A stretch of 64,000 nucleotides of DNA. It comes from Chinchilla lanigera (taxonomy: Eukaryota > Chordata > Mammalia > Rodentia > Chinchillidae). Of the stretch, positions 37,801-49,184 are shown piece after piece. The stretch's first letter is position 1. Each line of letters begins with the position of its first letter. A program made the position numbers and the translations under genes. The stretch lies in contig NW_004955438.1 of assembly GCF_000276665.1 (NCBI RefSeq), forward strand, positions 7,776,594 through 7,840,593. The letters run 5' to 3'. The notes under the pieces are model-generated. The model worked only from the letters and a program-made list of their open reading frames with translations. It did no database searches and had not been told where the DNA came from.

Positions 37801-38529
37801 CTTTGGATAATAAGCAGAGAATTTATTTTCACACCTATTACTTAGACTAGTACTTATCTGACCTCAAGGAGTATAAGAATTGTTTCAGGAAATATTGTCT
37901 TCAGAGTTCTACTAGAAATGCTAATGAGTGGATCTGAACTGCATGGACAATGTGCATCTGTAACAAGACCTTTGATCATGCGCAGGCACCTGGTAAAAAG
38001 GTAGATTATCAGACCACAGTATTTGCTCTTTAAGGCTCCATCAAAGAACAGGAATTGAAAAACTAAGACTTCAAATGACTTTCATAAGTCAAAACATTTT
38101 ACACTTGTTAAGAATTTTTTTCAATTTTTATTATTAAAACACAGTTGTTTTGAAAGTTTCTAGTAAGGAACATTTAGGAGAGAAGTGATGAGAATCTCTT
38201 TAGTGGTTTAGAGATTAGAAAATAGCACTTATTAATAAGGGTTAAACTAAGTGAATTTCCCAGTCATGAAAATATACTAGTGTTCATATTTTGATTTTTG
38301 TGGTACAGTTTGGTCCTAACCAATTGATGTGTCCCTGGAGTTTTACTATAATTCAGTATTAAAGGAAGTCCTTTCTCAGTATTAAGAGTCATGTTATACA
38401 GACTTAATAGAGACAGAAAGATGTAAGTGCTATCTGATATGATAGTTCCCTTTTTCCAAAGCAAAATTTCTGATGCATGCTTAGAATAGTTCACTCCCTG
38501 TCTTAGGCATGTTCCATGTTGTTTGGACA
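37801..38529. other. unique non-coding DNA
   Basis: No recognised feature. The minus 92-codon frame (38264-38542) has no family features. Confidence 0.5.
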
Positions 38530-38850
38530 AAACACTGTACACCCACAGCTTAAGGAAGGAAAGGTTAATTTTGGCTCATGTTTCAGTTCCCAGTTCTGTG
38601 GTTCTAAAGCAGAATGGCATGGCCAAGGGGCGTGGAGGAGAGCTGCTCACACCGGCATGGTGGAGAGGAAGCAAACAGAGTAAAGGGAGGCTCTGAGGAG
38701 GCAGATAAACCCTTCTAGCCCATGCCCGAGTGACCTGCCTCTAACAGCAAGTCAGCTCTAGGCTACCATTGTGCAATTACCTTTTAAAAGCCCCAATTCC
38801 AAGCACATGAGACTTGGGGAAAGCATCTAGACATAAATCATACAGCTCTC
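38530..38850 (-). mobile_element. MaLR-like LTR fragment, antisense
   Basis: GGAAAGGTTAATTTTGGCTCATGTTTCAG, a variable section with GGAGAGCTGCTCACACC and AGGAAGCAAACAGAG, GCCCGAGTGACCTGCC, then AAAAGCCCCAATTCC and CACATGAGACTTGGGG (short landmarks). This is the reversed MaLR-type pattern also seen at 45534, 47563 and 50616. Family assignment from memory. Confidence 0.6.
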
Positions 38851-41800
38851 CATTCGTTTATCTCCAGCCATGGCATGTTCTTGAAATTCTCTAAATATTT
38901 TGCAAAGCCTTTGCAATTGTTTCATGTCTTTGTTATGTTTGCCTCCATAAGTGGCATTTTTATGTCATCACTTGCCTTAGGAGGCCATGCTCAGATCTGA
39001 GGGAAATGACCATGTTGTGCCTAATGACACAACTTGTAGTACTGCACAAACACATTATTATGTGTGCTACCTTCAATCTTTAATTTACTTTCTGTATTTC
39101 AGGGGTCAGGAGGTGAGGATCAGTATATACATTTTTGAAATCATTATTTGTCCACCCTGTAGCACAAGGCATAATAGCAACACATGTTTATTATTTACTG
39201 CATGGGCATATGAACCAAGGAAACATCATTTGGTGATTGGCTGCTGCTGCCTCTTTTCCAAACAAAATATCTCGGGCAAGAACAACTTATTACCAAGAGT
39301 CTCCCGTCAGCCTTTAGCAGAGGGTCAGGGAACCACAACAGTTCTCACTGCATGTCTTCTAAGCACTGTTGCTCTCCTCCAGTTACATTTTGATGCCTAG
39401 GAAGCTATCTCAAAAGAAATACCAAATATAGTCTGAAAAAAGAAAATAATAAAACAATGATATTGGACATGGAAAAAATAAAAAAAGAACATTGTCAGCT
39501 TTTTTTTCTGAATTTGAATGGAGAAAAGAAGATGTGTTAGACTGAAATTACATTACATGTTTTACTGTCTTATCCCATCGCAGCATTGCCTTTCGATTCA
39601 CATAAGATCCATGGGAATTTTTATTTTATTCACAAATGTTGTATCTTCTCCACTGTAAATCTGCTGACAAATATTATCCAGACTTGTTTTCTTGAAATGT
39701 ACAGCATGGGGAACAGCAGCCAGCATTTCTTTCTCTTATTATTTCTTAAAATCTTCCTGTTAGAAGTTTTGAAGTCTTTATATCCATGAATTCCCACAAT
39801 TATGAGTACAGCTAGAATGATCAGAAATTAAGAACTGATTAGGAGACATTGCTAAGACCACTCACCAGGTAAGAAGTCAAGGAAGGATTCATGCAGGTCT
39901 CTTTTTTACTGGTGAACATTAGTAGTACAGGATAATACGATTTGGGACATATATTGGTACTTATGTATGAAATAACTTGATTAAACAATGTATTCCCTTC
40001 CTTCTTGTCCTTCTCCCCAAGCCCTTGGTCATTAGAGTTTAAGTTACTTGTAGGAAAATGGATCTTGAGCCTGCAGTGTGAATTGAATTAAGATGGACAC
40101 ACAAGGTTTCACTTATATGTATAAAAAAACCCCACAGTATAAATAAATTAGAGAAATCTTAAGGAGAGGTGGGATGCATTGGTGTGGCAAAGTTTTTGGA
40201 GCTAAGAAATGGGAACGCGGAAGGAAGAGAAAGGAGGACAGAGATGGAAGAGATCAAAAATAATCAGATAATCTCTACTTATATGTAACAATTCCCCTCA
40301 ATAATGTAATTATATGTGTCACAAAATTAACTTTAAAATATGCTACATTATACTTTTTGAAATAAAACTTCATGGAAGAGTTTAGTCAAAATTTTAAGAA
40401 AAATATTTTAAAATGTACAAACAATTTTAGAATAAACATCTGTTAAAATGGTCAAAGAATGAAAATCTCTCATTCCACAAAAGAAAAGTAAGTCCATAAA
40501 GATGAAAGTGTATCGTAAATGGAATAAATTCAGAATGAAACTTCTGGCTGCTCGTGATATCCGTATTCAATGATTATTACCATTGTCCTTTCCTGCTATG
40601 GATGCAAATAACATTTGCTGACACTTAAGCTGTCAGTCACATGAGGAAGTACTCTGTGGACACAGAACTTGTAGACTTAAAAATCTCACCATGCTCTTAG
40701 TGAGCAAGAAACTGGAACTTATAAAGAAATTCCAGAAGGAAAGAATTTACAAATATTTCAGCCTTGATCTTTGGAAAATCTCTGAAAAAATTGATATATT
40801 TACACCATCTCTCTGAAAAAAATTAATCACCCAAGAATTTTGGTAAGGATTTCACTAATTTCCAAGACAAATACAACTTAATGTTCAATGGGATATTCAT
40901 TTTTATACTGTGAAGGGAATGTAAGAAAAATTTTTGAGGATAATTTTTAGGAAAATAGTACTATCTACCCCAAAACGTCCTCAGTGAAATTTCTCAAGCA
41001 ATTACTGAGGCAAAATGCGTTTTAAGTTATCATGATATACTGCAGCAATTCTGTTTAATACATAGAACTCGGGAATGAATGTAATTTTCCTATTATTGAT
41101 TTGCAATGTGCAAAAAACACCTATAAATCTCATGAATTTTTAACATGAAAATTTCTGAAAAATGACTCACAGTACTTGGAAATCATTTTAAAGACAGAAT
41201 GTAGACTGGGTCTTTCCTATTTCTTATGGACCCATTTCTGGCTCTCCAAGTGCTGAATTCAGTAGGTACTTAATGCAACACCTGGTATTGCAAAGTAAAA
41301 GTTGGGTTAATAGAATGTCTGGTAACTATAGATCTTTTTTAAACAATATTATGGGATCAATGAAGGTCATGCCAATCAAAACAGTTCAAGGTGAAGGAAT
41401 TTTTCTTAAAAAAAATCTGTTTTATGATTGCTTCTAAAGTGATCATATCTCTCACAGGGAGTTTTTAAAATTTTTTTCTTTGAAACTCCTACCTCCAGTT
41501 CAATGCAAGTCATATTTAAATGTTTCTAAGAAATTTTTCCCGGTTTTCATAAAAATAAGTTTTTTCTTACTAAGCTGAACTGTTGAATTCCAGTGAACAA
41601 ATAGGGAGAAGGTGCCACTCTTATCCTCTACCAAATTCCTTTTCCAGTTTCATCATTTCAGGCACTGAATCTCAATACATTTGGCGACAACTCACAAAAC
41701 ATGATATTTGTTGGCCAAGAAGTAGCGCTGTCTCTTCCAGCTTAATTGTGAACAGAGGAATATTCATTGGTGTGGCTACTACAATGCAGATATTTTGAGC

Positions 41801-42089
41801 AGCTGTGACAAAGAAGGCAATAGAAGTTGGAGGTCAAATTGTCTCTATTCCAGATTAGAGAGCTCAGCATTTTTAATGTTCAGCACTGAGAAACAACACC
41901 CCATAATGAGCTTTAGGTTTCCTGTTTGCAATTTCCTACAGTACTAATTACCATCAGTGCAGTGGAGCTCACAGTGGATTATTTTGGGCTATTTTAGAGC
42001 CAGCCCTGGGAAAATATGCTGAAATTGGACTTTGTTATCTAAACATATGATGACTATCACTAATAATGCAAAATAGTCAATATCAATGT
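38851..42089. other. unassigned DNA
   Basis: No gene. The 137-codon plus frame at 38987-39400 is the longest frame outside simple repeats and element-derived regions, yet has no domain, codon or splice evidence. 39080-39170 may be decayed retroposon material. 40090-40350 has a texture like an L1 3' end but I cannot confirm it. 41930-42030 is complex, repeat-free DNA. Confidence 0.4.
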
Positions 42090-42310
42090 TAATAATAATA
42101 ACACATTTTTGAGCACCTTCTTGATGTCAAAATCGTTTTAAGCATTCTGCATATTATGTGACTCAGTTGCATGAGTTGGTTTACATTTCTTGTGCTTGTT
42201 TGAAAGAAATAGAATCTGAGCTCATAAAGGTAAACTAAGTTGTCATTAACACAAATCATCACACTGCTAATTTATAATATAGTTGGGGATGCAGAGCAAG
42301 TGATTTCAGG
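42090..42310 (+). repeat. MIR SINE
   Basis: TTTTTGAGCACCTTCTTGATGTC, ATCGTTTTAAGCATTCTGCATATTATGTGACTCA (split), GAATCTGAGCTCATAAAGGTAAACTAAGTTGTC, TCACACTGCTAATTTATAA follow the full MIR order. Confidence 0.7.
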
Positions 42311-43409
42311 GTGTTTTGTACTTACCAATTTCTAGTTTCTCATCTGCTGTGACCTCATGTTCCGACCTTTTAGGCACACAACTTAAATGAATGCTTAGTT
42401 GCAAATTTTTGCAATGATATTTCTTCTCTTTTTCATTTTACTCCTCTTTTGGATAAATAAGCATGCACACATACTGAATATATGTATATGCACAAGAGAA
42501 CCACACAAATCTATACATTGTTATAGCTCATGGAGGGTGGGTTCATAGTAAGGAGAGGAGAAGGAAAAGTGAGCTTAAAAGATCAAGACTACATGTGATG
42601 TACTATGTATTTCATTGTACTACGTGTTAGTAAAATATGGTGTTCTTTTGTTCTCCAGTGCCTCATCTTTCTCTCAGTCACAATTGATTTCATCTGGAGA
42701 AGCTGTCATTGCTTGCTTGTAAGGCTTTCATGTTGGAAAGTGGTAAAGGTAATGATGTGTGTCTTCCTCCTCCACCTCTTCAAAGTAAGGATCACCCCAT
42801 GATGTCTATGCACTAACCATTGGAATCTGTCAAAATGCTAGCTGAGGCGGCAAAGGTATGCTGAGAAATGACTAAATGTAGGGACATAGGGAAGAGGAGA
42901 TTATCCTGCATTATTCTGCTGCAACCGAGGTAAGGACATTGGAGGTAGCAGAGAGCAGTTCGAGGAAAAGAGACTTCAAAAGAATGCTTAGCTAGTAAAG
43001 CAACACTGCTGATTTTCACGATTGAGAAGATCATGAGTTAATGATTGTGAGTAGCCTGTAAATTCAGGAAAATGTTAGGCTACAGATATTCCTCTAAAAA
43101 CTCCAGACAAGAATGTAACCGTGCCAACATCTTGATTTCAGCTCAAGGAGACCTGTAGGGAACTTCTGCTTCCGCCCTCCAGGTCTGTATGATAATAGAT
43201 TTGTGCTCATTAAGCCTCCAGGTTTTTTGTAGTTTGTCAGCACTGCAATAGAAAACAAACATAGCACTTTTAATGAAGTGCATTCTAGGAAACCTTTATT
43301 AGCATATGCTGCTGTTCCTGATCCTTTCTCAGTCCCTAAGTGTAAAAAGATCCACATTAGAGCTTTAATGTTCTCTTAAATCTTAAAACATCTTGTTTCC
43401 CTTTTTCCT
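42311..43409. other. unique non-coding DNA
   Basis: No recognised repeat. Frames at 42605-42802, 42813-43034 and 43094-43357 lack protein features. Confidence 0.5.
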
Positions 43410-43640
43410 AAGGTTGTGTGACAGGTGACACCTTGGCGCTAATTGTTCACACTTAGTTCATTCCAAAGCAAATAAAACTAGTTAGTAGCTCATTAGCTGA
43501 TTGCAGCTCAGATGCCTGTGTATTAGCATCCAGCTTTTAGGTTAAATTACAACTGTGTAGAAGGGAGAGAGCCATCAGCTGAAGTTCTCAGCACCCGCTG
43601 CTATCCTGAGTAACTCTGCCTGATCACCAGACTCCTCTGG
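43410..43640. other. candidate conserved non-coding block (no repeat seen)
   Basis: Repeat-free and motif-dense: GGCGCTAATTGTTCACAC, AGCAAATAAAACTAG, CTCATTAGCTGATTGCAGC, GTGTATTAGCATCCAGC, GCCATCAGCTGAAG. Homeodomain TAAT cores and an E-box CAGCTG occur within 200 bases. No frame or splice signal suggests an exon. Confidence 0.3.
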
Positions 43641-44834
43641 TCAAGAATGAACCACAGCATGACCTTCATTTAGGAAAAAATGAACACTGTGCTCCCGAGG
43701 CATGGAGAATCTTGCCAGTAAATTTGCTTTCCCCACACTTCATCTTGTTTTTGTTTAAAAATTTGTTTCAGCTTTTCTTCCTTAATATTCTACACACTGG
43801 AGAATAAATTTCAGGGGAGAAATAATGGGAATTTAGGAATGTGTTTCTCGGTTTCTTCCTTGGGAGTCTTCTGAGATCTCTGAAAGTATTTCCTCTTTGG
43901 TGGCACAACACACAATATAGATCTTAATGTACCTTATGGAGAGAAATATTCCAGGGATATTTTGCTCTCTGCTCCCTTTTTTCTGCACGGTAAATTCTTT
44001 ATGCACTCTTTTTCCTTAATCTGCTGAGCACTCAATGCAATCCATGTGTATGTAGAATAAAATTCTATGTTCTAAAATAAAAGAGGTCTTGGATGACAGT
44101 GAGTCCAATCTTATGCAGACCTAAAATTTTCTACTTATTTTCATCTACTGGTAGAGGAAAACCCAGGACCTTATTCTGCCATTTTCATATGAAAGTATAT
44201 ATACTTAAAACTTCATGAAAATTTTAACTTCTTTGGCAGGATACATTTGTGTCTCTTTTATTACACCTATACTGACCCTTTCATCTTTTTGGACATTTTA
44301 GATTACTGAGAAGATACACCATGTTTATCCTAGTTTCCTTGATGTACTGCTGAATTAATCAATTCGGGCAAATTTTCATTAGAATGTGTCATGAATTCTC
44401 AAAAGTGGTAGGTACTGAAGAATACCCTTTGTGCATTTGGTCCAAAATAAAGCAAACTTTCTGAACAATCCGGATGTTTCAAAAACTACCACTCATGGAA
44501 GAACTAATCTATTATATGTTTCTCTGGGGCCTCCTTTAAGAGTAAATAATTTTTAAAAGTAATGTACATGTATAATTTGCAAGAAATATAGTTATGAATC
44601 TCTATTTTTCAAAATTTGGGTTGAAACTATGAGACTCAGAAAATACGACATGAATAGTGTATTGACAGAGGCAAGGGTACATGCTAACGCAGAACATCCA
44701 CAGAGAAGCACTGATACTAGCTCTCCACTGAAAGTGAAGTAACAATTTTAGGTTTTATAACCAAGGACCTGGGGAAACACTGACTTGCTACAGAAGGAGT
44801 TTTCATACTTGCATAACAGAGATACAGCCTCAGA
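43641..44834. other. unique non-coding DNA
   Basis: No recognised feature. Confidence 0.5.
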
Positions 44835-44985
44835 GTTTCCCAGACTGGAATCCATCCCCAGGGTGTCTGGTTCAGTAAGTCTCAGGTGAGGCTGATAATT
44901 TGCATGTCTAGTGACTTCTCAGGTGAGGCAGGTGCTGCTTTTCCAAAGACAACACTTTTCTGAGAACCACTAAGCAGGCAAATTT
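44835..44985 (+). mobile_element. MER5A-type hAT-Charlie DNA transposon
   Basis: AGAGTTTCCCAGACTGGAA, CTGGTTCAGTAAGTCTCAGGTGAGGC, ATAATTTGCATGTCTAGTGAC, TTCTCAGGTGAGGCAGGTGC, and TCTGAGAACCACTA follow the MER5A order to its terminal inverted repeat. The first half is mostly lost or decayed. Confidence 0.75.
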
Positions 44986-45533
44986 GGTCTAGTTCATTTT
45001 TATATTTTAATTACAAACACTACTTAGCATGCCTGGAAAGGAAGGAACACAGAGGTTTCACTGACAGTTAAAATATGGCTGTAATTTTGTACCAAATGAC
45101 TAACAGTATAAATAACGCACCGTACTTTTTAAAATATAACAGTGACTCTCTATGCTTTGCTCTTAATTGCATAATGCTCTTTGTGCTTTTTAATAATACT
45201 TTAATTATTTTAAATTCTATGGGATAGATTTAATCAGCTGTCTGCTTTTGCAAAGGCTGGTTTGTCATGTGGGGAGATTCTATTGTTTTTACCTCTTGAA
45301 ATTTGCATTCAATATGAAATGTCTTTCTTCAAGAGATGGCATCTTTTAATTCCTTTCTTCTTTGCTCTTTTAGAATTCGTGGATGAAGATGTTACGAAGT
45401 CCTAGCTCCTGAGATGCACATCTGCCCAGTTGCATGTACAAAATTCCCAACTCTCAATAAATCCTTTAATAGTTTAGTTATCCTAAAAGAAGATTTTATA
45501 CAGTATTTATCCAGGATAAGAATGCAACTTTCA
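44986..45533. other. unique non-coding DNA
   Basis: No recognised feature. Frames on both strands at 45392-45635 overlap and are chance. Confidence 0.5.
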
Positions 45534-45930
45534 ACATTAGTCAGTTTTCTCATCATTATAACACAAGAGCAGGTAATCATAATTAAAAGGAAAGGATTTA
45601 GTTGTACTCACAATTTCACTGGACTCAGTCCATAGTTGGCTGACTCTAAAGAAAAATGTTATTGCGGAAAAGCGTAGTGAGCAGATCTGCTCAGTCCATC
45701 ATGACTGGAAAACTGAGTAAGGGAACAGTGCCAAAGAGGAACAGGCAAGGGACCAGATATAGACCTAGAAGCCTGCTTGTCTTACCCAGATACAGTCAGA
45801 ACTGAGCTCCACCAGTTCACTGAGAAGATTCAAATGCCAATCAAGTTGGCTAATTCCACTATAATCATGTCACAGCCTTTGTCAACTAGATACTTGTTAG
45901 GGCTTGTGTCTATATGTCCCCAGAAAGCCT
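45534..45930 (-). mobile_element. MaLR-like LTR, antisense
   Basis: TTAGTCAGTTTTCTCATCATTATAACACAAGAG (split), AAGGAAAGGATTTAGTTG, CAGTCCATAGTTGGCTGACTC, a variable middle with GGAACAGGCAAGGGACC, and GCCAATCAAGTTGGC near the end. Same plan as 47563-47950. Reading 'TCAG...TTTTCTCATCA' first is the reversed element end. Confidence 0.6.
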
Positions 45931-46084
45931 CATGCAGTCATGGGGGTTGCTTTTCAAAGGTGGCTGGATCTAGAGTGTGTCATGCTGGGATCAAGGCTGT
46001 ATGATTATTAAATCAATTCACTGACTGATTTGGCATAGTTCTGGCTAGGACTAAGGATACAAATGCTTCACCTGCCCTAGGGTA

Positions 46085-46310
46085 GGTAGACTGCAAAAAA
46101 TATAATGGACATAAAGTAGGCTAATGTGCTCTCACCTGCCTGATTACTGTGGACTATTTTTCCTCTGCAATGCCCTTCTTCCATGCCTCCTTCCTTGGAG
46201 CCAGCCAATTATAGACTGAAATCTCTACAAACTGTGAGCCAAATAAACCCTTTCTCCTCTAATTTTGAGCGTCGAGTATTTTGTCTGAGCAACGAGAAAC
46301 TAAGACAAAA
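46085..46310 (+). mobile_element. MaLR-type LTR 3' portion, sense
   Basis: CCATGCCTCCTTCCTTGGAGCC, ACTGTGAGCCAAATAAACCC, TTTCTCCTCTAATTTTGAGC, and a closing AACGAGAAACTAAGACA. The AATAAA-containing segment 46240-46250 is the LTR polyadenylation-signal region. It leads directly into a sense internal region. The 5' part of the LTR is weak. Confidence 0.65.
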
Positions 46311-46860
46311 TTTGGCAGAGAACTGAGGTTGCTGCTGTGGCTGTACCTGATTATGTGATTCAGGAGACTTTGGAACTAGCTTGTGGAAAGAAGTCAGAAA
46401 ATTTCAGAGATCACCACTGAAGAAGCAGCCCTGGAAAGGTTTAAATGTACTTAATGAAAGATTCTGGTCAGAGCTTGGAAGACCAGAATGCTGACAGAAA
46501 TGCTGCTTTTAAAGACCATGATAAAGAAGTTTCTGTTGGGAAAAAGTATTGCCTTGGCTGTTGGACTCCAGACAATGTGTAGGAGAAATTTCATGGCAAT
46601 CTAATTTGAAGCCATGGCATGTCTACTCTTGTGGGCTTTTAGCCAGATTTATGTGGAGAATCAAGAGCAAAGACCCCAGCACAATGATTTAAAACATTGT
46701 GAATTTGGTCAAAAAGGAAGCTCCAGTAAAGCTGTGGCCTGCAAAGATGGATTGCGCAGATAACACAGAGGTCTGCTGTCAGTGGAAGCAGTAACCAGCC
46801 CCCCTTGGACCATGGCTGTGTCAGTTTCTGAATACCTGGATGACTGAGCATGGTAAAATG
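46311..46860 (+). mobile_element. MaLR internal region, sense fragment
   Basis: Starts at the expected LTR/internal junction (TTTGGCAGAGAACTGAGG) and continues with ATTCTGGTCAGAGCTTGGAAGACC and CTTTTAGCCAGATTTATGTGG, words typical of MaLR internal sequence and also found in related form in the inverted fragment next door. No open gag-like frame is present. It stops near 46860 where an oppositely oriented fragment begins. Confidence 0.55.
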
Positions 46861-47562
46861 AATCCTGCGAGCCAATTCACTAGCAGAGGGTTCTCAAGTA
46901 GAGGTTTTAAGGATTCTCTTCTCAAATGCAAGGTTGACAGCTTTGCACCTTTGAGTCTGCAGTGGGTGGGTTCTTGCTGATTCTTGAGCTCTCTGGAAGG
47001 CATCTTTCTCCTTATTCCCATTTATGGTACTTGGTGTTACTATGTTTAGTAACCATATCACCCTTGCATTCAGTTTTATCCATGGTTCCTTCCAGTCCAA
47101 AAGTTAATATTTTCAAATTTTTCTGCTTTGCTTTTTTACCCCCAACTTTCACTATACATCTGGCTAAAATCAGGCAGTAGTACTTATGCAACAGCCTAAA
47201 CGTTAGACTGCCCTTGAGTTTCTTCTTCAAGATCAGTGAGTCCAACTTCCTAAATCTTAACCTTGTGCAAAGTCTCAGCACAGGGGAAAATGTGGACTTC
47301 TCTGGGTCATACAATGCCTTTAGTCCAATGGGCTCATTCTCAACTGAACCTTCCTGAGCCAGGTATTTACTACTTGTGTTCCTACTCACACTGTGATCCT
47401 GATTTCTGACTTGAAACACCCAAGAAGCTCTGCTTACAGCATTCTAGGGCTTCTCCAGCCCACATCTCCAAACTCTTCCGAACACCTCCTGCAAGGCATT
47501 TCCAAAAGCTTCTGAAGCACACATTCAGATACAGTCATAGAAATGGTCTGACTTTTCTAATT
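46861..47562 (-). mobile_element. MaLR internal region, antisense fragment
   Basis: On the minus strand it begins just inside the LTR at 47563 and carries GGAAATGCCTTGCAGGAGG, GGTGTTCGGAAGAGTTTGGAGATGTGGGCTGGAGAAGCCCTAGAATGCTG (split), CTGATTTTAGCCAGATGTATAG. The minus frame 47012-47419 (135 codons) stays open within it and is a remnant frame of this non-autonomous retroelement; I see no recognisable protein domain. Confidence 0.6.
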
Positions 47563-47950
47563 CTGTGTTAGTCAACTTTCTTGTTGGTGAGACACAATAC
47601 CTGATACCCACCACTGGAAGGGGGATAGGTTAAATTTGGCAAATGTTTCAGAAAATTCAGGCCATGTTTGGCAGGCTCCAAGGCAGAAACACAATAGCAG
47701 AGGGGCAAGGTATAAGAACATGGTGGAGCAAAATTGGCCTAGTTTAGGGATCTGGGAATTAGAGCAGTGCACAATGTTAGAGAGGATGGTGTGAGGACTC
47801 AGACACAGACACCAAGGCCACACCGCCATGACCCCCTGTACTTAACTGGAAGTGTGCTCCAGCAAGCCTTTGCAAGACCTCAAAGTCAATCAAGTTGAAA
47901 CCCCACCCTATCACACAATATTATTTACAGACATGCTCCATCATGAAGAC
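47563..47950 (-). mobile_element. MaLR-type LTR, antisense
   Basis: TCTGTGTTAGTCAACTTTCTTG marks the internal/LTR junction seen in MST/THE1-like elements in reverse. It continues with GACACAATACCTGATACCC, GGTATAAGAACATGG, and an end near GAAACCCCACCCTATCAC. It is the 5' LTR of the minus-strand element 46861-47950. Confidence 0.7.
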
Positions 47951-48618
47951 TAGTGATTATTTTTTAATTCTTCCTATTTTCAAATACCACATGCAAAATA
48001 TCCATGGTTTACAATCTCAGTAACTTACACCTGTAATTACGTGTAGGTGTAGCCCCAGTCTCCCTGAGGTCTCCGAAGTAGAAATGTGATAAAATCTACC
48101 AAGAAAAATGTCCCAGTTTTCTTAATGCAGACACATAGATCTATCATATCAAGTAGTCAGCAAAATCTTATGAGCAGGAAATCTCAAAGAACTGCTTTAT
48201 GACACAGAGTAAACAAAGGCTGAAATTTTCCTTCTACCTTCTCATTCCATTTTCACCATCCAAAAGTAATTCTCAAATACAGTAATTTTTGTTGGTTTTT
48301 CTTGGCACCTTAAAAAAAATGAACATTTTTGCCTAGGAGTAATTTAAAAGTGCAAAGCCATTTTAAATACTAATACTTAGTTGATTTCAGATATTTATTA
48401 TTGTATATGTACATATAATTACATAACTAGACAAAATTTTTTTTCTAACTTTCTTATGGAATAGACTATAAGACACATTTTATATCTTCTTCTGATAAGA
48501 TCATATTGATAGGATCTTCCTTATGTAACTTTTTCTTCTTTTTTCCTTGTAGAGATTTTTGTTCATATTTTATGACTTGAATTAATTTTTCTTTCAGTGA
48601 TATTTTCCTAATTTTCTT
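47951..48618. other. unique AT-rich DNA
   Basis: No recognised feature. Confidence 0.5.
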
Positions 48619-48789
48619 GCCAGGAATGGTGATACAGGCCTGTAATCCCAGTCCTCAGGAGGCTGAGGCAGGAGGTTTGTTGCAAATTCAATGCCAGCCT
48701 GGGCTACAAAGTGAGCTGAAGACCAGCCTGAACTGCATAATGAGACCCTGTCTCAAAAACAAAAACCAAAAAAAAAAAAAAAAAAAAAA
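48619..48789 (+). mobile_element. B1-type SINE, sense
   Basis: GCCAGGAATGGTGATACAGGCCTGTAATCCCAG (split), AGGAGGCTGAGGCAGGAGG, the quasi-duplicated GCCTGGGCTACAAAGTGAGC / CCAGCCTGAACTGCATAATGAG, then GACCCTGTCTCAAAAAC and an A tail of about 21 bases. Imperfect 10-base duplication CTAATTTTCT (48608-48617) / CTAATTGTCT (48790-48799). Full length and fairly young. The tail explains the minus frame 48704-48916. Confidence 0.93.
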
Positions 48790-48799
48790 CTAATTGTCT

Positions 48800-49184
48800 C
48801 AACATTACTACTAGTAGCATTGTAAGTATATATTCACATATACTCATGTAATTTTTCTTGCTGTTTGTGAACTCATAATATTTGCACAAGATTTTCTTCT
48901 GGGCAAAGACCTTCATGTTTACATTTCAAAAGCATAGTCTTTTATTATCTGACAGGGAGAAAATGTTTAAATATTTTCTTCTTTATTGCCAAGAATACTA
49001 TTAAATACTGCTTTTGCATAACCTCTTGACAGAACTATGGAATGCATAAGAATAGAGAAGGGCTGAGTGGAAGTAACTATGTACCCAAAACATGAATGTT
49101 TTCCATTGCTAATGGTCCATGAAAATCACTTTTGTTAAAATTCAAATATCTTCAGAGTCATTTAAAGAACTTCAAATATATATG
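48800..49184. other. unique AT-rich DNA
   Basis: No recognised feature. Confidence 0.5.

Noticed and set aside
38987..39400. 137-codon plus frame
   Set aside because: No domain, no splice or promoter context, and it overlaps probable retroposon remnants; a frame of this length is expected by chance in 64 kb.
47012..47419. 135-codon minus frame as a possible gene
   Set aside because: It lies wholly within MaLR internal sequence next to its LTR; best read as a residual retroelement frame.
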